A program made the position numbers and the translations under genes. This document shows positions 54,810-64,000 of a DNA stretch of 64,000 nt, piece by piece. The notes under the pieces are model-generated. The model saw only the letters and a program-made list of their open reading frames with translations, was not told the DNA's origin and searched no databases. The stretch's first letter is position 1. Every line of letters starts with the position of its first letter. This stretch comes from Streptomyces sp. 7-21. Its GTDB lineage: Bacteria > Actinomycetota > Actinomycetes > Streptomycetales > Streptomycetaceae. The DNA lies in NCBI RefSeq assembly GCF_016741785.1, contig NZ_JAERRL010000007.1, forward strand, positions 62,001 through 126,000. The letters are read 5' to 3'.

Positions 54810-55540
54810 TTACCGCCAGTCAACCCTCAGCGCAGTCAGCGCGCCTGACCTGCCGTCACACTCACCGTGCCGCAGCAGCCAGGAGCCGTCCGGAGTGAGT
54901 TCCGACTCCACCGCGAGCCCGGCCCCGGCCAGCGTCCGCGCGAATGTCTCTCCCCCGGGAACTCGCAGGAGGGGAAGGTCTGGGGCCAGCGGGCGTCGGA
55001 TACCCGTACCCGACGTGGTACCTGACGGTGCCGGGGGCGCCACCGTCTCGGCGGACAGGACCCGGGCCAGACCGCCGCCGGGCAGCAACTCCTCGCGCGG
55101 CACCGGCCGTGCCGGGCCCGGCGGAGACGCTGCACCAGCACCGCTCCCCCGTCGGTGGTATGGCGGACGCAGGCGCGCAGCATGCCGTGCCGGACCGCCG
55201 CGTCGGCGTGAGGGATGGGGTACGGGACCAGCACGACGGCGTCGAACCGCTCACCCGCCAGGTCGAGTTCCCCGATCGCCGCGCACAGCGTACGGGCCCC
55301 GCGCACATGGGCGAGCATCCCGGGCGACTCGTCGACGGCCGTCACGGCGATGCCGCGCGCCACCAGCAGGTGCGTCCCCTCCCCACGCCGCAGCCGCGTT
55401 CCGGCAGCGACGCGCCGGGAGGGACGGCACCCGCGATGTCTCCGGCTCGTCCCCCGCCGACAGCCGCAGCCAGTGCTCGATGGCACGGCGGCCATGCGGC
55501 CATTCCACCACCCACGGGACCGCCGGGCGGGCAGGGCTGA
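54810..55540 (-). pseudogene. Frameshifted SAM-dependent methyltransferase remnant
   Basis: Pieces of one class I methyltransferase lie in different frames. In order: GRRAIEHWLRLSAGDE in one frame (~55495-55450), a GCGVGRG glycine motif in a second (~55390), GIAVTAVDESPGMLAHVRGA through TDGGAVLVQRL in a third (~55370-55130), and REELLPGGGLARVLS to the end in the first again (stop at 54810). At least three frame changes are needed; one is near 55128. The N-terminus is also missing because of a stop near 55548. Either a decayed gene or a cluster of sequencing errors. Confidence 0.7.
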
Positions 55541-55574
55541 AGCTGAGTCAGTGCCCGGCCAGGGGCAGTGCCGG

Positions 55575-57086
<1,512 letters not shown>

Positions 57087-57163
57087 TCACCGATCCCGCG
57101 CCGTCTGCTCCCGGCGCGCGGCACACGCGGCGCTCCCGGCGCCGCCCGGCGCGCTCCCGGACG

Positions 57164-58219
57164 TTACGCCCCGAGCGCCCCGCCGGGGCGGACCGGCTCC
57201 TCCAGGTCCGGGTCGGCGCGCTCCAGCGCCGGGCGGCGGCCGGGGGACTGCGCCAGCAGCCGGTCAGCCGCCGCCGTGTCCGTCACCAGGCTCGTCACCA
57301 GGCCGGAGCGGAGCACGGCACCGATGGCGTCGGCTTTGCGGCGGCCGCCGGCGATCGCCACGACCTCCGGCACGCGGCGCAGCCGCTCGGGCTCCACCGT
57401 GATGCAGCGCTCGCCCAGGTCCCGGCCGACGCGCCGGCCGTCGGCCGCGAACAGGTGGGCGGACATCTCGGCGGCGACGCCCAGCGAGTCGTAATGCGCC
57501 CGCTCCTGCTCCCCCAGCATGTCGTGGACCGCGGAGATGCCCGCCTCCCAGGAACCGATGGACACGGCGGCAATGGTGACCTTGTCGAAGTAGTCGAAGG
57601 CCGCGGCGATGCCCGGCTGGCGGCGCAGCGCCGCGGCGGTGGCCGCGTCCGGCAGCAGCATGGGCGCGTAGATCGGATGCGCCTGCCCGCCGGAGACGGC
57701 GGCGGCGCGCCGCACCGCCTCCACGGAGCCGCGCTCGGCGGTTCCCGCGTCGTAGACCCCGGTGAGCTGGACGACGGTGCACGGCGGCAGCTCGCGCAGC
57801 GCCGCCGCCATGTGGTTGGTCGAACGCCCCCAGGCCAGCCCCAGCACGTCGCCCTCGGTGACCAGCTCGCCGAGCAGGTCCGCCGCGACCTCACCGAGGT
57901 GCTCGGGGTCGGGGGTGTCGTCGGCCGTGCCCGCGGGGGCCTGCGCGACGACGACGTGCCGCAGCCCGTAGCGGGCGCGCAGGGCGTCCGACCGCTCGGC
58001 GTCGAGTTCGGCCGGGATCCGGATCTCGATGCGCACCAGGTCCTGCTCGACGGCGGACTCCAGCACCCGCGCCACCTTGAACCGGCTGACGCCGAACTCG
58101 TCCGCGATCTGGATCTTCGACTTGCCCTCCAGATAGAAGCGGCGGGCCATGGCCGCCGCCTGCATCAGCTCGGCCGGCCCCATCCGGGTGGCTGCTCTTC
58201 CGGCCGACACCGCTCTCAC
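57164..58219 (-). CDS. SorC-family sugar-binding transcriptional regulator
   Basis: A 351-residue regulator. The N-terminal HTH (~15-65) shows ARRFYLEGKSKIQIADEFGV and SRFKVARVLESAVEQDLVRI; the rest is the sugar-phosphate-binding domain with LAWGRSTNHMAAAL, VQLTGVYDAGTAERGSVEAV and GRDLGERCITVE. GTG 58219 is chosen because GGGAG stands 8 nt before it; a TTG at 58279 is in frame. It lies next to rpe, so a pentose-phosphate effector is plausible but not shown. Confidence 0.9.
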   Translation of the reverse strand: MRAVSAGRAATRMGPAELMQAAAMARRFYLEGKSKIQIADEFGVSRFKVARVLESAVEQDLVRIEIRIPAELDAERSDALRARYGLRHVVVAQAPAGTADDTPDPEHLGEVAADLLGELVTEGDVLGLAWGRSTNHMAAALRELPPCTVVQLTGVYDAGTAERGSVEAVRRAAAVSGGQAHPIYAPMLLPDAATAAALRRQPGIAAAFDYFDKVTIAAVSIGSWEAGISAVHDMLGEQERAHYDSLGVAAEMSAHLFAADGRRVGRDLGERCITVEPERLRRVPEVVAIAGGRRKADAIGAVLRSGLVTSLVTDTAAADRLLAQSPGRRPALERADPDLEEPVRPGGALGA

Positions 58220-58351
58220 CTCACTGTCTCCCGGCTCAGGTCCCGCTGGTTCTCGGATGTCATCCTCGCAGATCCGCAAGGCCGTTGAAGCCCCGTGCGC
58301 GCCGCCGCCCCGGCGGGCGGGGGTACCCGGCGACGGCGGCGCGCGCGGGGT

Positions 58352-59026
58352 TCACCCGGCTGTGCGACCGCGTGCGCCCCGCTCCGCCAGCTCCCGCAGC
58401 CGGCTCACGGCCGCCGCCGGGTCCGCCTCGCCGTACACCGCGGACCCGGCCACGAACACGTCGGCGCCCGCCTCCGCACAGCGCTCGATGGTCTCGGCGG
58501 AGACCCCGCCGTCGACCTGGAGCCACAGCGGCAGCCCGTGCCGGTCCAGCAGAGCACGGGTGCGGCGGATCTTCGGCAGCATGACGTCCAGGAACGCCTG
58601 CCCGCCGAAGCCGGGCTCCACGGTCATGATCAGCACCATGTCCAGCTCGGGCAGCAGGTCCTCGAACGGCTCGATGGGCGTCGCGGGGCGCAGCGCCATG
58701 GACGCCCGCGCCCCGTGCGACCGGATCTCGCGGGCCAGCCGCACCGGCGCCGCGGCGGCCTCGGCGTGGAAGGTGACGGATCCCGCACCCGCCTCGGCGT
58801 AGGCCGGTGCCCAGCGGTCGGGATCCTCGATCATCAGGTGGCAGTCCAGCGGTATGCCGGTGGCCTTCAGCAGCGCCTCGACGACCGGCAGCCCGATCGT
58901 CAGGTTGGGTACGAAGTGGCCGTCCATGACGTCGATGTGAAGCCAGTCGGCTCCCTCGACGGCGCGGGCCTCGTCGGCGAGGCGCGCGAAATCGGCGGAC
59001 AGCATGCTCGGGTTGATCTGGACCAT
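58352..59026 (-). CDS. rpe: Ribulose-phosphate 3-epimerase
   Basis: A 224-residue TIM-barrel epimerase that interconverts ribulose 5-phosphate and xylulose 5-phosphate. Motifs: [20 protein letters not shown] at the N-terminus, [20 protein letters not shown] with metal ligands, [19 protein letters not shown] and [11 protein letters not shown] with the second catalytic Asp. ATG 59026. It starts 34 bp after rsmB on the same strand. Confidence 0.96.
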   Translation of the reverse strand: MVQINPSMLSADFARLADEARAVEGADWLHIDVMDGHFVPNLTIGLPVVEALLKATGIPLDCHLMIEDPDRWAPAYAEAGAGSVTFHAEAAAAPVRLAREIRSHGARASMALRPATPIEPFEDLLPELDMVLIMTVEPGFGGQAFLDVMLPKIRRTRALLDRHGLPLWLQVDGGVSAETIERCAEAGADVFVAGSAVYGEADPAAAVSRLRELAERGARGRTAG

Positions 59027-59060
59027 GTGCCCCAGTATTCAGCAGCCGGGGCGGCCGTGG

Positions 59061-60482
59061 TCAGCCGGTGCGGCGCAGCAGCGCCAGGTACATGGCGTCA
59101 GTGCGGTGCAGGTGCGGCCACAGCTGCACGTCGGGCCCCTCGCCGAGCCGGGGCACGCCGGGCAGCAGCGGCCGGGCGTCCAGCCACTCGGCGGGCGCGC
59201 CGTCCGGCCGCTTGAGCACGTCGGCGACGACGGCCCGGGTCTCCGCCAGGTGCGGCGAGCAGGTGACGTAGGCGACGACCCCGCCGGGCCGCGCGGCGGC
59301 CAGCGCCTGGCGCAGCAGGGCGCGCTGGAGCGTGCCGAGCGTCTCCAGGTCCGCCGGGGTGCGCCGCCAGCGCGCCTCGGGGCGGCGCCGCAGCGCGCCC
59401 AGCCCGGTGCAGGGCACGTCGGCGAGCACGCGGTCGAAGCCGCCGGGGCGCCACGCCGGGCGGGTGCCGTCGGCGACGACCGTCTGGTGCGGTGCGGGAG
59501 TGCCGGCCAGCGCGCGGGCGACGAGCCCGGCGCGGTGCGGCCGCCGCTCGGCGGCCAGCAGCGCGGCGCCGCGCCCGGCGGCCAGCCCGCCGAGCAGGGC
59601 GGCCTTGCCGCCGGGGCCGGCGCACAGGTCCAGCCACCGCTCGTCCCGGCCAGTCAGCGGCGCGTCCGCGAGCGCCAGGGCAACCAGCTGGCTGCCCTCG
59701 TCCTGCACCCCGGCCCGGCCCTGGCGCACGGGCTCCAGCGCGCCGGGGTCGCCGCCGTCGGTGAGCCGCACCGCCAGCGGCGACCAGCGGCCCGGCTGTG
59801 CGCGCGGCCCGGCCGCCGCCGCGAGCTCCCCGGCGGTGAGGCGGCCGGGGCGGGCGGCCAGGACGGTCTCGGGCCGCTCGTTGTCCGCGGCCAACAGCGC
59901 CTCGATGTCCTTGCGGCCGCCGCCGAGCGCGTCCCACAGCGCGGCGACGACCCAGCGGGGGTGCGCATACCGCAGCGCCAGGTGACGCTCGGGGTCGCGG
60001 TCGAACGGCGGGGCCAGCTCATCGAGCCACTCGTCCAGGCTCCGGGCGGCCACGCGGCGCAGTACGGCGTTGACGAACTTGGCGGGCCCGGCCCCCAGGG
60101 CGGCGCGCGCCAGGTCCACGGACGAGCTGACGGCGGCGTGGCTGGGAACGCGGGTGCCGAGCAGCTGGTGCGTGCCCAGGGCGAGGACGTCGAGCACCGG
60201 CGGGTCGATGTCCTCGGCGGCACGGTGGGCGCAGGCCGCGATCACCTCGCGGTAGGTGCCCTGCCAGCGCAGCGCGCCGTAGACGAGTTCGGTGGCCAGC
60301 GCGGCGTCCCTGGCGTCGAAGCCGCCGTTCTCCCGGGCACGGCGCAGCAGCGGCGGCAGGACCAGGTTGGCGTAGGCGTCGCGCTCGGCGACGGCGCGCA
60401 GCGCCTCCAGGGCGAGCGCGCGGACCGGGTCGGGGCGGGCCGGGCGGCGCGGTCCGGCGGGGCGGCGCGGGCGGTGGCTCAC
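59061..60482 (-). CDS. rsmB: 16S rRNA m5C967 methyltransferase
   Basis: A 473-residue RsmB/Fmu/Sun protein. The N-terminal NusB-like domain (~20-160) is all helical. The methyltransferase domain (~240-470) has DLCAGPGGKAALLGGL (SAM motif I), the catalytic-pair motif DVPCTGLGALRRRPEARW and YVTCSPHLAET with the nucleophilic Cys. ATG 60482, 97 bp after fmt. The gene order fmt-rsmB-rpe is common in actinobacteria. Confidence 0.96.
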   Translation of the reverse strand: MSHRPRRPAGPRRPARPDPVRALALEALRAVAERDAYANLVLPPLLRRARENGGFDARDAALATELVYGALRWQGTYREVIAACAHRAAEDIDPPVLDVLALGTHQLLGTRVPSHAAVSSSVDLARAALGAGPAKFVNAVLRRVAARSLDEWLDELAPPFDRDPERHLALRYAHPRWVVAALWDALGGGRKDIEALLAADNERPETVLAARPGRLTAGELAAAAGPRAQPGRWSPLAVRLTDGGDPGALEPVRQGRAGVQDEGSQLVALALADAPLTGRDERWLDLCAGPGGKAALLGGLAAGRGAALLAAERRPHRAGLVARALAGTPAPHQTVVADGTRPAWRPGGFDRVLADVPCTGLGALRRRPEARWRRTPADLETLGTLQRALLRQALAAARPGGVVAYVTCSPHLAETRAVVADVLKRPDGAPAEWLDARPLLPGVPRLGEGPDVQLWPHLHRTDAMYLALLRRTG

Positions 60483-60579
60483 GGGCGGTTACTCCAGCGG
60501 GTCTGTCGGTGGTGCGCGCGGGGACGGGCGCGCGGCGTCGAGGGTACGACGGCGCGCCCGGCCGGCCGCCAGCCGCCCG

Positions 60580-61512
60580 TCACTCGCCGAGCCGCTCCGA
60601 CGCGCCCAGGCGCACGCCCCGCGCCCAGTCCGCCGCGCGCATCGGCTTCCTGCCCTGCGGCTGCACCCACAGCAGCTCCACGGCGTGCGAGCCGGTGCCC
60701 ACGTGCACGGTCTTCTTGTCCGCGGCGATCTCACCGGGGGCCAGGTCCTCGCGCCCGGGCGCGAGCGCGGCCTGCCGCACCTTCAGCCGCTCGCCGCGGA
60801 AGAGGGTCCACGCGCCGGGCGCGGGCGTGCAGGCGCGCACGACGCGGTCCACGCGCAGCGCCGGTGCCGACCAGTCGATCCGCGCGTCCTCGGTGGTGAG
60901 CTTCGGGGCGAGGCTGACGCCCTCGGCCGGCTGCGGCCGGGGGGTGAGAGTGCCGTCCTCGATGCCGTCCATGGTGGCCGCCAGCAGCCCGGCGCCGGCC
61001 AGCGCCAGCCGGGTGAGCAGGTCGCCGCTGGTGTCCTGGGGGCGGATCTCCTCGGTGACCACGCCGTAGATGGGGCCGGAGTCGAGCCCTTCCTCGATCT
61101 GGAAGGTGGTGGCGCCGGTGACCTCGTCCCCTGCCAGCAGCGCGTGCTGCACCGGGGCCGCGCCGCGCCACGCCGGCAGCAGCGAGAAGTGCAGGTTGAC
61201 CCAGCCGTGGCGCGGGATGGCCAGGGCGGAGGGCGGCAGCAGCGCGCCGTAGGCCACGACGGGGCAGCAGTCGGGGGCGATCTCGCGCAGCCGCGCCTGG
61301 AAGTCCGCGTCACGCGGGTGCTGGGGCCGCAGGATCTCCACGCCCGCCTCGCGGGCGCGCTCGGCCACCGGGCTGGCGGTGACGCGCCTGCCGCGCCCGG
61401 CGGGTGCGTCGGGGCGGGTGACGACGGCGGCCACCTCGTGCCGCTGAGACGACAGCAGCGCGTCGAGGGCGGGCACGGCAACCTCGGGGGTTCCTGCGAA
61501 GACGAGCCTCAT
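60580..61512 (-). CDS. fmt: Methionyl-tRNA formyltransferase
   Basis: A 310-residue enzyme that formylates initiator Met-tRNA. It has [19 protein letters not shown], the formyl-THF and catalytic residues in [20 protein letters not shown] and [11 protein letters not shown], and a C-terminal tRNA-binding barrel (~210-310). ATG 61512 begins the conserved sequence; AGAGG is 11-14 nt upstream. The open frame further upstream is a shadow. Confidence 0.97.
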   Translation of the reverse strand: MRLVFAGTPEVAVPALDALLSSQRHEVAAVVTRPDAPAGRGRRVTASPVAERAREAGVEILRPQHPRDADFQARLREIAPDCCPVVAYGALLPPSALAIPRHGWVNLHFSLLPAWRGAAPVQHALLAGDEVTGATTFQIEEGLDSGPIYGVVTEEIRPQDTSGDLLTRLALAGAGLLAATMDGIEDGTLTPRPQPAEGVSLAPKLTTEDARIDWSAPALRVDRVVRACTPAPGAWTLFRGERLKVRQAALAPGREDLAPGEIAADKKTVHVGTGSHAVELLWVQPQGRKPMRAADWARGVRLGASERLGE

Positions 61513-61644
61513 CGTGGGCGGATCACCTCTCCGGCGGGGTCCGGGACGGCCCACGAGTCTACGGTCCTGGCCGGGCCGGCCGTGCCAGGGGCGTACAGCT
61601 CCCCGTGCGCTCCGCCGAGTTGGCGCCGCGCACCGTCTGCGTGA

Positions 61645-62232
<588 letters not shown>

Positions 62233-62267
62233 CCCACAGAGCGCGCCGTAGAGAGCGCCATGGCGGA

Positions 62268-64000
62268 TCAGCCGATGCCGTCGGGATCGATGGTCACCCT
62301 GGGGTGCGGGGCCTCTCCCCGCGCCATCCGGGCGGCCAGCGCGGTCTTCAGCGCGGCCGCGAGCGCCGCGCCCCGCCCCGGCGGCACCCGCACCAGGGCG
62401 CGGTGCCACTGCTCGCCTGGCGGCGGGTCCCCGGTGCGGCGCGGGCGCGCCGCACTGGTCACGGGCAGCGGCACCGGGCCCAGCGTCTCCGCCTCGGCGG
62501 GCAGGCGGGCGGCGCGCAGCAGCCCCGTGACCGCCGGCTCCGGGCCGGTCACGGCGGCCATCCGGGCGACCGGCGGGAAGCGCAGCGCCTCCCGGTCGGC
62601 CAGTTCCGTCCCCGCGTACCAGACCGGGTCCCAGCGCAGCAGTGCCTCCACAGGCCGGGGCCCGGGCCCGGCCACGACCACGACCCGGCCGCCCTCCTCG
62701 CGGCCGCGCACCAGGGCGGCGGCGTTCAGCCAGCACCGCAGCGCCTCCTCGCCGGCCCGCAGGTCGGGCCGGCTCAGCAGCGCCCAGCCATCGAGCAGCG
62801 CGGCCGCCGCGTACCCGGGGCCCTCGGCGACGGGCTCGGCGCCCGGCGTGGCGATGACGAGCGCGGGCCGCGCCGGGACGGTGTCCAGCACGTGGTCGCG
62901 TCCCGATGTCCGCACGGGCACGCCGGGGAAGGCCCGGCCCAGTTCCTCCGCGGTGCGCGCCGCCCCGACGACGACGGCCCGCAGCCGCCGTTCCCCGCAC
63001 TCCGGGCAGTGCCAGCCGGGCGCCTCCTCGCCGCACCAGCCGCAGCGCAGCGCCTGCGCGGGGCCGGTCGCGGCCAGCGGCCCGTGGCAGCGCCCGCAGC
63101 GCGCCGGCTCCCGGCACCGCAGGCATGCCAGGCGCGGGGCGTAGCCACGGCGCGGCACCTGCACGAGCACGGGCCCGTCGGCCAGGCCGTCCCGCAGGGT
63201 CTGCCAGGCGAGGCTGGGGAGCCGGGCCGTGGTGGCGGCGGTGTCGCGCGCCTGGTCCTCTTCCTGCGGGGCGCGCACCAGGGGCGCGGCGGCGCGCGCG
63301 GTGGCGCGGTCGGGCGTGAGCGGCCGCGCCCAGCCGGTGGCCACGAGCTGGGCGGCCTCGGCGGTGAGGGCGTGCCCGCCCAGCAGCAGGGCCGCCTGCT
63401 CCTCGACGGCGCGCAGCGCCAGCACCTCGCGGGCGTGCGGCCGCGGGGCGCGGTCGTCGCGGTGGGCGGCGTCGCCGTCGTCCCACAGCGCGGCCAGCGC
63501 CAGGTCACGGACCGGCGCGAACATGGCGGCGCGGGTGCCCACGACGCAGCGGATGTGCCCCCGGCTGACGGCGAGCCAGCGCCGGTAGCGCGTCTCGGGG
63601 CCCGCATCGGCGGTGAGCAGGACGTGGTGGCCGGGGCCGGCGAGCGCGGTCAGGGCGGCGTCCACCCGGGCGGCGGCCCGGCCGTCGGGCAGCACGGCCA
63701 GGGCGCCGCGGCCGGACGCCAGAGCGGTGGCCAGGGCGGTGGCCAGCTCGTGCGGCCAGCCGGGCCCGGGCAGCGCGGTCCACACCGCGCGGGGCGCCTG
63801 GCCCGCGGCGAGTGCGGCGAGGAACGCCTCGCCACCCGGGTAGCGCGCCCAGCCGCCCGGCTCCGGCGGCGCGGGCGGCGGCGGCGCCGGGCGGCTGGGG
63901 CGCTGCTCGGCCCGGGCGTGGCGGGGCGGGACGGCGAGCTGCACGACGTCGGCCAGGGCCCCGGCGTAGCGGTCGGCCACGGCGCGGCACAGCGCGAGCA
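62268..64000 (-). CDS. priA: Primosomal protein N' (PriA), 5' end cut by window edge
   Basis: The C-terminal ~577 residues of a PriA-like replication restart protein; the N-terminal DNA-binding part is outside. The zinc-binding region is intact: [13 protein letters not shown], then [19 protein letters not shown] (~275-325 of the visible part). The helicase motifs are not: where Walker A should be there is [14 protein letters not shown] with no GK(S/T), and the DEEH box is DDGD. Actinobacterial PriA is known to lack these, so it is probably a non-helicase form. It ends 35 bp from the convergent HTH gene. Confidence 0.92.
   Translation of the reverse strand, partial: LALCRAVADRYAGALADVVQLAVPPRHARAEQRPSRPAPPPPAPPEPGGWARYPGGEAFLAALAAGQAPRAVWTALPGPGWPHELATALATALASGRGALAVLPDGRAAARVDAALTALAGPGHHVLLTADAGPETRYRRWLAVSRGHIRCVVGTRAAMFAPVRDLALAALWDDGDAAHRDDRAPRPHAREVLALRAVEEQAALLLGGHALTAEAAQLVATGWARPLTPDRATARAAAPLVRAPQEEDQARDTAATTARLPSLAWQTLRDGLADGPVLVQVPRRGYAPRLACLRCREPARCGRCHGPLAATGPAQALRCGWCGEEAPGWHCPECGERRLRAVVVGAARTAEELGRAFPGVPVRTSGRDHVLDTVPARPALVIATPGAEPVAEGPGYAAAALLDGWALLSRPDLRAGEEALRCWLNAAALVRGREEGGRVVVVAGPGPRPVEALLRWDPVWYAGTELADREALRFPPVARMAAVTGPEPAVTGLLRAARLPAEAETLGPVPLPVTSAARPRRTGDPPPGEQWHRALVRVPPGRGAALAAALKTALAARMARGEAPHPRVTIDPDGIG

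Overview
The window is very GC-rich, uses GTG starts freely and ends reading frames with strong third-position G/C, and it carries genes typical of Streptomyces: an NsdA-like regulator, RbpA behind a SigR-type promoter, a secreted Streptomyces-type phospholipase A2, a DUF6643-type protein, TerD proteins and the lnt-ppm1-fxsA-rbpA group. I read it as chromosomal DNA of a Streptomyces or a close relative. No insertion sequence, integrase, CRISPR array, rRNA or tRNA was recognised. Genes are cut at both edges: a sensor kinase on the left and priA on the right.

Layout. 1-2740: 3' part of a nitrate/nitrite-sensor histidine kinase and a small membrane protein. 2759-9807: a three-gene operon for a condensin-like complex (kleisin-like, winged-helix-like and 1540-residue coiled-coil ATPase) resembling MksF-E-B or Wadjet JetA-B-C, with no JetD/MksG nuclease gene beside it. 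9853-14984: a fused hydantoinase A/B (5-oxoprolinase type) and a HEAT-repeat protein. 15204-21916: PAS-SpoIIE phosphatase, nsdA, a kinase-fold protein with altered catalytic residues, a small hypothetical protein and a Ser/Thr kinase with TPRs. 22091-24132: dhaK-dhaL-dhaM, PTS-dependent dihydroxyacetone phosphorylation. 24117-25390: Nudix hydrolase and an Asp/Glu racemase. 25417-30310: a double-TerD protein, a Pro-rich DUF6643 protein and a beta-helix/AAA+ fusion. 30340-35948: membrane hydrolase, DeoR regulator and a divergent MocR/YczE pair.

36193-42439: rbpA, then fxsA, ppm1 and lnt (envelope lipid and lipoprotein modification), an amidohydrolase and an Lrp regulator. 42643-47607: Cys-rich small protein, Nudix hydrolase, C39-type secreted protein, uridine-kinase-like protein and a TPR/AAA+ ATPase. 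47599-52921: an FMN-riboswitch-led operon ribE-ribM-ribBA-ribH-hisE-hisG-PH-domain protein, mostly with overlapping or closely spaced genes, joining riboflavin and the first steps of histidine synthesis. 52988-57011: MalY-like aminotransferase, phospholipase A2, a frameshifted methyltransferase remnant and guaB1. 57164-64000: SorC-type regulator, rpe, rsmB, fmt, an HTH protein and priA.

The best candidate for an undescribed system is the condensin-like trio at 2759-9807, whose ATPase has Asp-Asn in place of the usual Walker B Asp-Glu. The TerD/DUF6643/beta-helix-AAA+ group and the inactivated-looking kinase beside nsdA are second-line candidates. Assignments rest on reading translated sequence and on memory of protein families; no search was run.
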